64,000 nucleotides of DNA from Roseimarinus sp035271585 (GCA_035271585.1 DATERL010000098.1:73733-137732); one strand, 5' to 3'; positions 45,484 through 55,259 are shown, counted from the first letter of the stretch. Numbers and translations: made by a program. The notes: generated by a model not told the origin, from the sequence alone.

Positions 45484-45537
45484 ATAAAAAAAGCCTTTAC
45501 AGCAGGATTTCCTTAATGCTGTAAAGGCTTTTTGCTT
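45484..45537. terminator. Bidirectional terminator between MFS and PiT genes
   Basis: AAGCCTTTACAGCA (45491-45504) and TGCTGTAAAGGCTT (45517-45530) form a 14-bp perfect stem. It has A-rich sequence on the left and T-rich on the right, so it works for both convergent genes. Confidence 0.9.
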
Positions 45538-45571
45538 TCAACAAAATATGCTTTGCCCTATAAATGGTTAC

Positions 45572-47836
45572 TTATTTGATACCAGATGTTTTTGACTTAG
45601 TTTCAAGAATAAAATCACGTTGAGCCTTCACCACATTGATTAAATTCAATAACAAGTTTTTCGTTTCCGAAATAATTTTAAAATACAACATTGAATTACG
45701 CGTTGAAACTTCGTTGTTTTTAATGCGCCTTATTTGTTTTTTCTCAACAAGTTTTAATCCCTGAAGCAGTTTATTTCGTTGTTCAATTAACTCATCAAGC
45801 TCATCAAATTTCTTGTCTTTTAAAATATGTAGGGTATAGTTGAAAAATTCGTTTAAATCAATAGTAAATCCAGTAAAATCCTCAATTTGCTCATTAGTAA
45901 ACGGCTTGTGTCTATTTTCGAAATGCTCATAAACTGGGCTTACCACAAAATTTAACGAATGCGCCATTTCGCGCAAATAATTAACTACCTGAACGTAAAA
46001 ATGACCGGTATCCACTGAATCTTGCTGCAATTTATCAATACTTTTATATACATTGTCTTTCAGCCTTTTCGCCTTTTCGTTAAAGTCTTCCACTTCTTTC
46101 ATGGCAACTTTCATTTGTTGCCTGTCGTCGTTAAAAAAGCCTTCGAAACAAAGGAAATAAGCTTTTGAAGCAGCAATTATCGATTTAACAGTGTTGCGGT
46201 TACACTTATCGATAATTTTAATAGTATTGAAACTTTGCTCTCTAACATCATCTTCCTCTTCGGCCGGGGTGTTGTTTTTCTTCTTAAACTTGATCTGAAT
46301 GAATACTACAATAAAAATCGCAACAACAAGCATTGCAAAAGTTGCATATACTCCGCCCCATGAAATAATAAGGGCAATCACAAATGAAGCCAGAAAAGCG
46401 ATAATTGCCGTAAGGAACCATCCGCCTATAACCGAAAAAACTCCTGAAATACGATAAACAGCCGATTCGCGCCCCCAAGCCTTATCGGCCAACGAAGTAC
46501 CCATGGCAACCATAAAAGTAACATAAGTGGTTGACAGCGGTAACTTGAACGATGTTCCTATCGAAATTAAAATTGCTGCAACAATAAGGTTAGTCGATGC
46601 CCTGAGCATGTCAAAAGCGGGGCGAGCTTCAATAGCAATGGCCTTGCTCTCGGGCAAGGGGTCAAACTGGCGTTGTACAAAACGGTTTAAGCTATCGGGC
46701 AAATATTTTTCTGAAAAATCGGCAAGCTGAACACTGCCCCTAACTAACATACGCGAGAGTGCCGAAGAGCCAAAACGCTCCTCACCTTCGGCCTGGCGCG
46801 AGAGGTCGACCGAGGTTTGAACCACGTTACGCGCTTTGCGCGAAGTAATCAAGGTAACCACCATTACCAATCCGGCAATAAGTAACATATAAGTTGGTGT
46901 TTCCACTTTCCCGGCCAACACATCCATGGTAAAAATTTCGGGTGAAGTGCCCGAGGCGACCCATACTTTAAAAGATTCAAAACCAGCCAACGGTACGCCT
47001 ATGAAATTAACAAGATCGTTTCCAGCGAAAGCCATGGCAAGCGAGAAAGTACCAACCAGTACTACTATTCTTAAAATGTTTATTTTAAATATCGAACGTA
47101 AAAATTGCAATATAACAGTCCATCCAATAAAACTAGCACCCATGATTATTATCAAGTTGTCGTTTAAAAAAATTGCCATTTCGTTGGTGATAAACGATGC
47201 ACCTTTTGCGCCCTTTATAATCATGAAATAAGTGATAATAGAAATAGACAAACCACCATAAATTGCCCCTAGAAACTTGAAGCGGCGCTCATAACTAAAC
47301 GAAAAAATGAAACGAGTAATCCACTGAACGATGGCCCCAATAGAAAAAGCGATTACCACCGATATTAGAATGCCGAAAATAATAGCCAGGGCCTTTTCCG
47401 AATTGATGTAGTCGCCCAGATTGCCAGCCACGCTACCTAAAGCTTTAATTTTAACCAACGAAACGGCAACCGCCGCCCCTAACAATTCGAAAACAACCGA
47501 TACTGTTGTTGACGTTGGCATGCGCAAGTTGTTATACATGTCAAGCAGTATAACGTCAGTTATCATTACAGCAAGAAATATGACAATGATTTCAGAAAAC
47601 ACAAACATCTCGGGGTGAAAAATCCCTTTACGTGCTACCTCCATCATTCCACTCGAAAAAGTAGCTCCAAATAAAATACCTAAACTGGCTACACCAAATA
47701 TGATCCATTTTGGTGCTGCTTTAGAACCAATAGCTGAACTTAAAAAATTAACCGCATCGTTACTTACACCAACAATTAAATCAGAAATTGCTAACGCAAA
47801 AAGAACAACTATAAGAACTAAATAGATTTCACTCAT
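45572..47836 (-). CDS. PiT-family phosphate transporter fused to a PhoU-like domain
   Basis: This 754-residue protein has a PHO4/PiT transport domain (about 1-525, about 11-12 membrane segments). The first signature G-V-S-N-D-A-V-N-F is near residue 23 and the second repeat F-A-G-N-D-L-V-N-F-I-G-V-P-L-A-G near 268. A cytoplasmic PhoU-like helical domain follows (about 535-750). PhoU-type proteins normally gate phosphate uptake as separate proteins; here the regulator is carried by the carrier itself. It should import phosphate by ion coupling at the inner membrane. It is divergent from a PhoR/PhoB-like pair, which supports a phosphate role. Confidence 0.92.
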   Translation of the reverse strand: MSEIYLVLIVVLFALAISDLIVGVSNDAVNFLSSAIGSKAAPKWIIFGVASLGILFGATFSSGMMEVARKGIFHPEMFVFSEIIVIFLAVMITDVILLDMYNNLRMPTSTTVSVVFELLGAAVAVSLVKIKALGSVAGNLGDYINSEKALAIIFGILISVVIAFSIGAIVQWITRFIFSFSYERRFKFLGAIYGGLSISIITYFMIIKGAKGASFITNEMAIFLNDNLIIIMGASFIGWTVILQFLRSIFKINILRIVVLVGTFSLAMAFAGNDLVNFIGVPLAGFESFKVWVASGTSPEIFTMDVLAGKVETPTYMLLIAGLVMVVTLITSRKARNVVQTSVDLSRQAEGEERFGSSALSRMLVRGSVQLADFSEKYLPDSLNRFVQRQFDPLPESKAIAIEARPAFDMLRASTNLIVAAILISIGTSFKLPLSTTYVTFMVAMGTSLADKAWGRESAVYRISGVFSVIGGWFLTAIIAFLASFVIALIISWGGVYATFAMLVVAIFIVVFIQIKFKKKNNTPAEEEDDVREQSFNTIKIIDKCNRNTVKSIIAASKAYFLCFEGFFNDDRQQMKVAMKEVEDFNEKAKRLKDNVYKSIDKLQQDSVDTGHFYVQVVNYLREMAHSLNFVVSPVYEHFENRHKPFTNEQIEDFTGFTIDLNEFFNYTLHILKDKKFDELDELIEQRNKLLQGLKLVEKKQIRRIKNNEVSTRNSMLYFKIISETKNLLLNLINVVKAQRDFILETKSKTSGIK

Positions 47837-47881
47837 GTTTTTTCTTTACTTTTATAGAATAATGCAGTGCAGGACTAAGCA

Positions 47882-47910
47882 CAAAATTAACGCTACAAAA
47901 ATACATTCAA
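47882..47910 (-). promoter_or_regulatory. Promoter of the PiT-PhoU gene
   Basis: On the minus strand TAATTTTG (47882-47889) matches the minus-7 consensus. TTG (47908-47910) lies 18 bases upstream as a partial minus-33. Confidence 0.45.
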
Positions 47911-47998
47911 TTATTTGGATGAACATTGTTGCCTTTTTTATCAAAATGTTAACTCTAGGTAAAATTATAAAAACAGTGCGAATCAATTATATTTCGTT

Positions 47999-48006
47999 TA
48001 ATTTTG
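47999..48006 (+). promoter_or_regulatory. Minus-7 element of the two-component operon
   Basis: TAATTTTG matches TAnnTTTG exactly, 77 bases upstream of the kinase ATG at 48084. The minus-33 element is weak. Confidence 0.4.
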
Positions 48007-48083
48007 CAAAGAATAAGCATTACTCAACAAAAATGAAAATAAAAACCCAAAACAGTATGAATACTTTAAATTAGTAATTGTCG

Positions 48084-49127
48084 ATGAAAAGTTTGCGTCC
48101 TCGTATTTTTTCAACCTGGTTATCGTTGGCTATTTCGGTAATCATAACCACAGTGGTTTTTATTTTTGACCATTTTTTTCTAAGCGAATTGTGGCAACTG
48201 GTCATTCTATTCTTATCCACACTTATGGTTAGTTATTATGTTTCGTTGTTTTTTTTCAAGAATATTATTGAAGACAGACTAAAGCCCATATTTAAAATTA
48301 TACGCGATTTACCCTTTAAGGAAATCCAAAAAGTAAATGAAGACAAGAAAAGTCTTATCCGCTTTGATGTGAATGCCGAAGTTTCGAAATGGGCATTAAA
48401 CAAACAAGATGAAATTAAAAGGCTGAAAGAGCTCGAACGTTATCGTAAAGAATTTGTTGGCAACGTATCGCACGAGCTAAAAACACCAATTTTCAATATT
48501 CAAGGTTATATTCTTACCCTTACCGAAGGTGGAATTGACGATCCCCGTATCAATAAACTGTACCTTGAACGTACCGTTAAAAGCATTGATCGGATGATTT
48601 CGATAGTTGAAGATCTGGAGTCGATTACTAAACTTGAATCGGGCGAGTTAACGCTCAACATGGAAAAATTCAACTTTATAAAACTGGTCGAGGATGTTTT
48701 TGAAATTGAGCACATGATTGCCCTTGAACGAAAAATAAAACAAAAGTTCTCGACCAAAACCGATAAGCCAATTATGGTTTATGCCGACAAAAAACGCATG
48801 ATGGAAGTAATGAGCAACCTGGTGGTTAATGGCATAAAATACGGGAGGAAAGGTGGTACCGTTGAAGTTGGCTTTTTCGACATGAACGATCAATACATGA
48901 TTGAAGTGAGCGACAATGGTATCGGTATGGAAAAGGAAAACCTTGTGCGAATTTTTGAACGTTTTTACCGAGTCGACAAACACCGTTCAAGAGAAGAAGG
49001 GGGTACTGGCTTGGGCTTGGCAATTGTAAAGCATATTATTGAAGGCCACAACCAAACCATCGAAGTTAAAAGCCAGGTAAACGTGGGTACAACCTTTAAT
49101 TTTACAATCCAAAAAGCTAAGGGCTAA
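48084..49127 (+). CDS. PhoR-like membrane sensor histidine kinase
   Basis: I take the ATG at 48084 (347 residues); a TTG two codons upstream at 48078 is in frame but less likely. Two membrane segments (about 12-29 and 36-58) leave almost no periplasmic part. A short linker leads to HisKA with phospho-acceptor His130 in V-S-H-E-L-K-T-P, then a HATPase domain with N-L-V-V-N-G-I-K-Y, D-N-G-I-G-M and G-T-G-L-G-L-A-I. It lacks the PAS domain usual in enterobacterial PhoR. The response regulator follows 80 bases later. The neighbouring PiT-PhoU gene makes phosphate control the best guess. Confidence 0.9.
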   Translation: MKSLRPRIFSTWLSLAISVIITTVVFIFDHFFLSELWQLVILFLSTLMVSYYVSLFFFKNIIEDRLKPIFKIIRDLPFKEIQKVNEDKKSLIRFDVNAEVSKWALNKQDEIKRLKELERYRKEFVGNVSHELKTPIFNIQGYILTLTEGGIDDPRINKLYLERTVKSIDRMISIVEDLESITKLESGELTLNMEKFNFIKLVEDVFEIEHMIALERKIKQKFSTKTDKPIMVYADKKRMMEVMSNLVVNGIKYGRKGGTVEVGFFDMNDQYMIEVSDNGIGMEKENLVRIFERFYRVDKHRSREEGGTGLGLAIVKHIIEGHNQTIEVKSQVNVGTTFNFTIQKAKG

Positions 49128-49207
49128 TTATTTTTTTCATTAACAATTAACTTTTATGCAATTAATAAGTTATATATTAACGGCCATTAAATAAACGATT
49201 TCATAAA

Positions 49208-49903
49208 ATGAGTGACGAAAAAAGAATCCTACTGGTTGACGACGAGGTTGATATCCTAGAATTTGTTAGCTATAATCTTGAAAAAGAAGGTTATAAAGTA
49301 TATACTGCGCAAAACGGGAAAGACGCCATAAAAATAGCCGATAAAAAAGTTCCCGACCTGATTATTCTTGACGTAATGATGCCTGAAATGGATGGTATCG
49401 CAACTTGCGAAGAACTTAGAAAAAACCCGAAGCTGGAAAGTTCGGTTATCGCTTTTTTAACCGCCAGGAGCGAAGATTATTCGCAAATTGCCGGTTTCGA
49501 AGCCGGTGCCGACGACTATATCACGAAGCCAATCCGCCCCAAGGTACTTATCAGTAGAGTAAAAGCATTGCTTAAACGAACTCATATTGTAGAAGAAAGT
49601 ATTGCTCCGGTTAGTAGCACTTCGATATCGGTTGGCAACATCACCATTGACCGCGAACGCTACTTAATTACTGTTGAAGGCGTAGAAATGGTTTTGCCCC
49701 GTAAGGAGTTTGAACTAATTTCGCTACTCGCTTCAAAACCCGGAAAAGTATTTACCCGCGAAGAAATTTACACCTCGGTATGGGGCGAACAAGTAATAGT
49801 TGGCGATCGAACCATCGATGTGCACATCAGAAAACTACGCGAAAAAATTGGCGAAAGCCATATTAAAACATTAAAAGGAATTGGATATAAGTTTGTTGAC
49901 TGA
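49208..49903 (+). CDS. PhoB/OmpR-family response regulator
   Basis: This 231-residue protein has a receiver domain (1-120; acidic pocket Asp11/Asp12, phospho-acceptor Asp55 in L-D-V-M-M-P, Lys in I-T-K-P) and a C-terminal winged-helix DNA-binding domain (about 135-230, with E-F-E-L-I-S-L-L-A and D-R-T-I-D-V-H-I-R-K-L-R). It is the partner of the preceding kinase. Context suggests control of phosphate uptake, but the target sites are not visible. A terminator follows. Confidence 0.95.
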   Translation: MSDEKRILLVDDEVDILEFVSYNLEKEGYKVYTAQNGKDAIKIADKKVPDLIILDVMMPEMDGIATCEELRKNPKLESSVIAFLTARSEDYSQIAGFEAGADDYITKPIRPKVLISRVKALLKRTHIVEESIAPVSSTSISVGNITIDRERYLITVEGVEMVLPRKEFELISLLASKPGKVFTREEIYTSVWGEQVIVGDRTIDVHIRKLREKIGESHIKTLKGIGYKFVD

Positions 49904-49923
49904 TAATAACCTGTAAATAAGTT

Positions 49924-49962
49924 TAGGGTAAAGGCAACTTGCTTTTTTACCCTATTTTTTTT
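49924..49962 (+). terminator. Terminator of the two-component operon
   Basis: TAGGGTAAA (49924-49932) pairs with TTTACCCTA (49946-49954), followed by a run of eight T. Confidence 0.85.
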
Positions 49963-50012
49963 ATATTTCGAATTATAAAAAACTATTCAGATTAATCTCT
50001 AATAATTAAAAA

Positions 50013-50447
50013 ATGAAATTAAACCTATTATTAATCGGTTTGGTAATATTAATGTTGGCAGGTTGTAAACGTAAATCAACCGACGATTACCAATACTATA
50101 AACCATATCAAAAAGACAGTGTAGTTGCCGATACTATAAAGTCGGTATCCCTTGATACCGTTCCCGTGCAGAAAGCTGAACCTATTGTCGAAATTAGAGG
50201 TGTTGATTTAAACGACCGTTATATAATTGTTGTGGCCAGTTATTCAATCGAAGAATTTGCACTTGAACAGAAAAAAGAATTGGAAAGCCTAGGATTAAAA
50301 CCCAAAGTATTCATGCTTAATGGAGATGGATGGTATAAACTAGGTGTCGAATCGTATGATACTTTTAATGCGGCTAAAGATGCCCTTGGTATTCTAAAGA
50401 AGAAAGAAGGCCTGTTTACAACAGCTGTAATTGTTCAAAATAAGTAA
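50013..50447 (+). CDS. SPOR-domain lipoprotein
   Basis: This 144-residue protein has a lipoprotein signal (L-A-G-C, Cys18), a Ser/Thr/Asp-rich linker (about 22-65) and a C-terminal SPOR-like domain (about 68-142, with Y-I-I-V-V-A-S-Y and W-Y-K-L-G-V). SPOR domains bind peptidoglycan stripped of stem peptides at the division site. This one would be anchored in the membrane facing the wall. Its 3' end overlaps that of the convergent PAP2-like gene by 13 bases. Confidence 0.8.
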   Translation: MKLNLLLIGLVILMLAGCKRKSTDDYQYYKPYQKDSVVADTIKSVSLDTVPVQKAEPIVEIRGVDLNDRYIIVVASYSIEEFALEQKKELESLGLKPKVFMLNGDGWYKLGVESYDTFNAAKDALGILKKKEGLFTTAVIVQNK

Positions 50448-51049
50448 ACGGTCAAAAATATAGTTACCAGACCTAAGCCATAACCAAGGTAAACTTGTAG
50501 CGCACTGTGCTTCGTTAATAAAATTCGCGAGGAGGCCACGATACCTGAAACAAATATTGCAGCTATAATTACCCATTTCAAATCGATAGCATATCGAAAT
50601 GCAAGCGATAAAAAAAGACCAGTTAATCCGCCCATGGCAGCAGCATGTCCCGATATTTTCCATTTCATGGTAATCAAAAACAGCATTATCAATACTAGGC
50701 AAGCCCCCAGCATAAAAAGCCTAAAAACACCCGGCACAGGCAATTTACCCATTAACTGAGCACCCATGTATATGCTAAAAGCACTAAAAATATAGGGCAA
50801 CATTCTGTCGCGGTGATGTTCCATTTTGCTTGAAAACCCAGCAGCAACCGACATTAAAAAAATAAAAGTAAGAGGAAGAATGCCTGTTGAAAACGCAATG
50901 ATCACCATCATAATATTACGCATGCGTGGTGGATATAACTCAAAACCGGGCAAACTATAAAAAAGCAATATAAAACCAATTGATGGCACGACTAAAGGGT
51001 GAAAAACAAATGAAAATAGGTGCGCGGTATTCTTTAATATTTTATTCAT
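50435..51049 (-). CDS. PAP2-like membrane protein
   Basis: I take the ATG at 51049 (204 residues); the ATG at 51094 would overlap rpoN by 26 bases and put a polar, Cys-rich stretch before the first membrane segment. About five to six membrane segments are visible. W-K-I-S-G-H-A-A-A-M-G-G near residue 130 and K-H-S-A-L-Q-V-Y-L-G-Y-G-L-G near 180 resemble the S-G-H and S-R-x3-G-x-H-x3-D motifs of PAP2 lipid phosphatases. The final Asp position is not conserved. The activity is therefore uncertain. It follows rpoN by 19 bases on the same strand. Confidence 0.75.
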   Translation of the reverse strand: MNKILKNTAHLFSFVFHPLVVPSIGFILLFYSLPGFELYPPRMRNIMMVIIAFSTGILPLTFIFLMSVAAGFSSKMEHHRDRMLPYIFSAFSIYMGAQLMGKLPVPGVFRLFMLGACLVLIMLFLITMKWKISGHAAAMGGLTGLFLSLAFRYAIDLKWVIIAAIFVSGIVASSRILLTKHSALQVYLGYGLGLVTIFLTVYLF

Positions 51050-51068
51050 AATTATACAAATGGGGGTA

Positions 51069-52520
51069 TTACAGTTCTTTGCGAAGACGTGCAACCTGGA
51101 TATTTAATTGCTCACGATATTTAGCTACCGTTCGGCGGGCAATGGGAAATCCTTTTTCTTTCAACATAAAAGCCAGTTTTTCGTCGGTAATAGGTTTGCG
51201 CTTATCCTCGGCATCAACTATATCCTCTAATATCTTTTTAATTTTTCGGGTCGAAACTTCTTCACCTGATTCATCCTGCATACTTTCACTAAAAAAAAAC
51301 TTTAAGGGATAAACGCCAAAATGGGTTTGAATGTATTTACTATTTGAGACCCTCGAAATAGTTGAAATATCGAGGCCGGTAACAAGAGCTATATCTTTCA
51401 ATATCATGGGCTTGAGTTTTGTTTCATCCCCATCGATAAAGTATTCTTTTTGATACTCAACAATGGCATCCATCGTAATAAGCAAAGTTTGGTGGCGCTG
51501 TTTTATCGCGTCGATAAACCATTTTGCCGTATCGAGTTTTTGTTTAACAAAAGTGATGGCTTCTTTTTGGTCTTTTGTGTGATTCGACCGATTTTCGCTA
51601 TAAGCCCTTAGCATGTTGGCATAATGAGAACTGACCCTTAAATCGGGGACATTGCCACGGGTAAGGCCAACCTGAAAGCCACCATCTACAATATCGAGTA
51701 TAAAATCGGGAATTATGGCATGGTTCATTTTATTGAGCGGATTACTGTATGCGCCCCCTGGCTTTGGATTAAGACGAACCACTTCTTCAATAACGTCGCG
51801 GAGTTCTTCTTCGTCGATATCGATCCGGTTCATAATTTTATCGTAGTGCTTTTTCGAAAACTCTTCAAACATTTCGTCGATAATACGAGTGGCATTTTCA
51901 ACAACTTCGGTTTGAAACTCTTTACGTTTTAGCTGAATAAGCAAACATTCGCGTAAATCGCGAGCACCAATTCCGGGAGGATCGAGTTCCTGAACTGCGG
52001 CCAAAATCTTGTGCATTTGCTCATCGCTTACATCCATGTTCATCGAAAAAGCCAAATCATCGACCATGGCCTCCACTTCACGGCGCAGGTAACCGTTTTC
52101 ATCAATATTGCCAATAATGTACTCGGCCAATATTCGCTCCTGTTCTTTTAGGTCGAGTAAACCCAATTGTTCCGACAAATACTCGTGAAAAGTAGTCCCA
52201 ATGCTAAACGGGATATCTTCTTTTTTATCGTCCTTGGAGTAATTGTTGGTTTTATATTTATAGGTTGGTTCGTCGCTCAGGTATTCTTCAATTGAAATAT
52301 CTTTTTGGCTATCGGTATCCGAATCGCTACTTTTTTCCTCCTGTTGTTCACCTTCGCGATGGTTCTCGTCAACCTCCAATACAGGATTCTCCTCCAACTC
52401 TTGCTTGATGCGTTGTTCAAGTTGAATAGCAGGCAACTCCAACAGTTTAATCATCTGAATTTGTTGCGGCGATAACCTTTGTAACAGCTTTTGCTGTAAT
52501 GAGAGCTTTTGTCCGGCCAT
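51069..52520 (-). CDS. rpoN: RNA polymerase sigma-54 factor
   Basis: This 483-residue protein has the full sigma-54 layout. A Gln/Leu-rich activator-interacting region (1-50, L-S-L-Q-Q-K-L-L-Q-R-L-S-P-Q-Q-I-Q) is followed by an acidic linker (about 55-95), the core-binding domain (about 110-305) and the DNA-binding domain. The RpoN box A-R-R-T-V-A-K-Y-R-E-Q is near the C-terminus. It directs polymerase to promoters with GG at minus 24 and GC at minus 12, and needs AAA+ activators, none of which is in this window. Confidence 0.97.
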   Translation of the reverse strand: MAGQKLSLQQKLLQRLSPQQIQMIKLLELPAIQLEQRIKQELEENPVLEVDENHREGEQQEEKSSDSDTDSQKDISIEEYLSDEPTYKYKTNNYSKDDKKEDIPFSIGTTFHEYLSEQLGLLDLKEQERILAEYIIGNIDENGYLRREVEAMVDDLAFSMNMDVSDEQMHKILAAVQELDPPGIGARDLRECLLIQLKRKEFQTEVVENATRIIDEMFEEFSKKHYDKIMNRIDIDEEELRDVIEEVVRLNPKPGGAYSNPLNKMNHAIIPDFILDIVDGGFQVGLTRGNVPDLRVSSHYANMLRAYSENRSNHTKDQKEAITFVKQKLDTAKWFIDAIKQRHQTLLITMDAIVEYQKEYFIDGDETKLKPMILKDIALVTGLDISTISRVSNSKYIQTHFGVYPLKFFFSESMQDESGEEVSTRKIKKILEDIVDAEDKRKPITDEKLAFMLKEKGFPIARRTVAKYREQLNIQVARLRKEL

Positions 52521-52607
52521 TAATACAATTATAAATCTGGCATAAACTTATAAAAAATGAGCAACATTCGGCACATAAAAAGAGTTAATCCAAAAGCGTG
52601 ATATCGA

Positions 52608-54044
52608 TTAAAACTCGCAATTTTGCGGAGTGCGGGCAAACGGGATCACGTCGCGGATGTTGCTCATGCCAGTTACAAAAGTAATGAGCCTTTCAAAACC
52701 CAAACCAAAACCGCTGTGGGGAACCGACCCGTAGCGGCGGGTGTCGAGGTACCAATCCATATCATCAAGCGGAATATTCATGGCTTTCATTTTCTCAACC
52801 AACACATGGTAGTTCTCTTCACGTTGTGATCCACCAATTATTTCACCTATTTGTGGAAACAATACGTCCATAGCAGCCACTGTTTTCCCATCGGCATTCA
52901 CTTTCATGTAGAAAGCTTTAATATTGGCCGGATAGTCAATTAAAATAACTGGTTTCTGGAAATGTTTTTCAACCAAGTAGCGTTCGTGTTCGCTTTGCAG
53001 GTCGGTTCCAAATCCTTCAACGGGATATTTGAACTGACCTTTTTTGGCGGGCTTCGAATTTTGAAGTATGTCAATAGCCTCGGTATAAGTTAAGCGAACA
53101 AATTCGCTTTCGGCTACAAATTTCAGCTTTTCGATCAGCTCCATTGAACGCTGATCCTGTGGTTTATTCTTCTCTTCCTGCTGCTGGCGCTCACTAAGAA
53201 ATTGTAAATCTTCGGCGCAACTATCGAGCGCATAGTTGATAAGATATTTCAAAAATTCCTCGGCCAAGTCCATATTGTCGTTCAGGTCGAAGAAAGCCAT
53301 TTCGGGTTCAATCATCCAAAACTCGGCCAGGTGGCGGGATGTATTTGAGTTTTCGGCCCTGAAAGTTGGTCCAAAAGTATAAATTTTCGAGAGTGCCAAG
53401 GCGGCCAATTCTCCTTCGAGCTGCCCCGAAACGGTAAGGTTGGTTTTCTTTCCGAAAAAATCGTTGCTATAATCAATCGCTCCCTTTTCGTCGCGGGGAG
53501 GATTTTCCATATCAAGGTTAGTTACTTGGAACATTTCACCAGCGCCCTCGGCATCGCTCGAAGTAATAATGGGCGTGTGGATATTGAAAAAACCTTTGTC
53601 GGTGAAAAATTTATGTACGGCAAAAATCATGGAGTGGCGAACCCTTGCAATAGCACTAAAGGTGTTGGTGCGGAAACGCAAGTGGGCAATTTCGCGCAAA
53701 AACTCTAAGCTATGGCGCTTCGATTGCAAAGGATATTTGTCAGGATCGGCCTCGCCAACCACTTCAATTTCTTTGGCAATGACCTCAACAGACTGCTGCC
53801 CGCCCGACTTTACCAGTTCGCCTATCACAGTTAAAGCAGCCCCAGTATTGATTTTTTTCAGGAGTTCGGCATCAAAATTATTAACATCGGCAACAACTTG
53901 AAGGTTGCTAAGTACGGTTCCATCGTTTAAGTTAATGAAATTAACATTTTTGCTTTCGCGTTTAGTGCGAACCCAACCACTCACTTTAACGGTGCTGCCA
54001 AAAGCATCCGACTTCAAAATTTCTTTGATTTCCTGACGTTTCAT
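52608..54044 (-). CDS. asnS: Asparaginyl-tRNA synthetase
   Basis: This 478-residue class IIb synthetase has an N-terminal OB-fold anticodon-binding domain (about 1-115, V-S-G-W-V-R-T-K-R) and the catalytic domain with class II motif 2 (F-R-A-E-N-S-N-T-S-R-H-L-A-E-F-W) and motif 3 (G-F-G-L-G-F-E-R-L). It charges tRNA-Asn in the cytoplasm. An insertion of about 45 residues (about 270-315, Glu/Gln/Lys-rich) is typical of bacterial AsnRS. A minus-7 element (TAACTTTG, 54075-54082) is upstream. Confidence 0.97.
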   Translation of the reverse strand: MKRQEIKEILKSDAFGSTVKVSGWVRTKRESKNVNFINLNDGTVLSNLQVVADVNNFDAELLKKINTGAALTVIGELVKSGGQQSVEVIAKEIEVVGEADPDKYPLQSKRHSLEFLREIAHLRFRTNTFSAIARVRHSMIFAVHKFFTDKGFFNIHTPIITSSDAEGAGEMFQVTNLDMENPPRDEKGAIDYSNDFFGKKTNLTVSGQLEGELAALALSKIYTFGPTFRAENSNTSRHLAEFWMIEPEMAFFDLNDNMDLAEEFLKYLINYALDSCAEDLQFLSERQQQEEKNKPQDQRSMELIEKLKFVAESEFVRLTYTEAIDILQNSKPAKKGQFKYPVEGFGTDLQSEHERYLVEKHFQKPVILIDYPANIKAFYMKVNADGKTVAAMDVLFPQIGEIIGGSQREENYHVLVEKMKAMNIPLDDMDWYLDTRRYGSVPHSGFGLGFERLITFVTGMSNIRDVIPFARTPQNCEF

Positions 54045-54074
54045 CTTATTCCTTGATTAAAAATTTATGACTGG

Positions 54075-54082
54075 CAAAGTTA
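54075..54082 (-). promoter_or_regulatory. Minus-7 element of asnS
   Basis: The minus strand reads TAACTTTG, an exact TAnnTTTG match 31 bases before the asnS start. Confidence 0.45.
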
Positions 54083-54131
54083 TAATTTTTTACAAAAAAC
54101 AGGGACGAAACAACAATGAACTTCAATTTTG

Positions 54132-55235
54132 TTAAGGTAATATGTTTTGAATTTTCGCTTGAACTTCTTCAGCTTTCTTTTTAAAGCCATCTACCAAATC
54201 GGTCATTACTTCTTTCACACTTGAAATTTTTGTAGCTCTGAACGCATTGGTGCCTGCAAAAGCGTAGCCCGAAGCCATGTTCCCTTTGGCTGCATTGTAC
54301 AGTGCCGTTACAATACAATATGGACTTTTACTAATATCGCATGTTTTAATACAATGAAAGGGGCAGGTTTTTGGCATTTTAAGTCCCATTTTCACTTTGT
54401 CGATAAAAGCATTACTAATGGCACGGCCAGGCATACCAACCGGACTTTGGATAATTTCAACCTCGTTTTCACCGGCATTGATGTATTGTTGTTTGAAAAT
54501 ATCAGAAGCATCACACTCTGTAGTGGTTACAAAACGGCTTCCCAACTGAACACCTTTGGCGCCCTTGCTCATAATTTGATACATATCGTCGCCATTATAA
54601 ATTCCACCGGCAGCGATAACTGGAATTTCCTTGCCATATTTTTCTTCAAAAACTCTCACTTCATTCACCACATCGGGAACTAGCTGTTCCAACGAGTAGT
54701 TTACGTCTTCAATTTGTTCCCTTTTAAAACCTAAATGGCCACCAGCTTTTGGCCCTTCAACCACAAAAGCATCGGGCAAATAATTGTAGGTAGTTTGCCA
54801 TTTTGAGCAAATTAAGCGAGCTGCCTTACCCGACGAAACGATGGGTACCAAGCGGGTAACACTATCGGGTTTTAAAAAACTTGGCAAATTAAGTGGTAAA
54901 CCAGCACCGGCAAAAATAATGTCGACCTTTTCGGCAATGGTAGTCCGCACCATGTCTTCGAAATTGGTAAGCGCAGCCATAATATTTACGCCAATAATAC
55001 CTTTTGTGGCTGCCCTTGCTTTTTTAATTTCAGTAATTAAGCCGTCGATATTTGATTGTAGATAACTTTTTGCCTTATCGTGATATACAAGGCCAAGCCC
55101 TGCACATGAAATTACGCCAATTCCTCCTTCGTTGGCTACTGCTGCAGCCAGTTTCGATAGAGAGATACCAACACCCATTCCGCCTTGAATAATGGGAACA
55201 GGAATATTCAATCCCCCAATTCTTAATCCATTCAT
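54132..55235 (-). CDS. Nitronate monooxygenase / FabK-like flavoprotein
   Basis: I choose the start at 55235 (367 residues), because the minus-7 element at 55260-55267 overlaps the upstream ATG at 55262. The protein is a FMN-dependent TIM barrel of the 2-nitropropane dioxygenase family: I-Q-G-G-M-G-V-G-I-S near residue 15, A-G-G-H-L-G-F with the catalytic His near 175, A-A-G-G-I-Y-N-G and G-V-Q-L-G-S-R-F near 225-250. The cysteine-rich C-P-F-H-C-I-K-T-C segment near residue 300 is unusual and could be a metal or redox site. It oxidises nitronates or reduces enoyl-ACP in relatives; I cannot choose between these. Confidence 0.88.
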   Translation of the reverse strand: MNGLRIGGLNIPVPIIQGGMGVGISLSKLAAAVANEGGIGVISCAGLGLVYHDKAKSYLQSNIDGLITEIKKARAATKGIIGVNIMAALTNFEDMVRTTIAEKVDIIFAGAGLPLNLPSFLKPDSVTRLVPIVSSGKAARLICSKWQTTYNYLPDAFVVEGPKAGGHLGFKREQIEDVNYSLEQLVPDVVNEVRVFEEKYGKEIPVIAAGGIYNGDDMYQIMSKGAKGVQLGSRFVTTTECDASDIFKQQYINAGENEVEIIQSPVGMPGRAISNAFIDKVKMGLKMPKTCPFHCIKTCDISKSPYCIVTALYNAAKGNMASGYAFAGTNAFRATKISSVKEVMTDLVDGFKKKAEEVQAKIQNILP

Positions 55236-55259
55236 ACCTTTTATTACTTTATAGTATAA

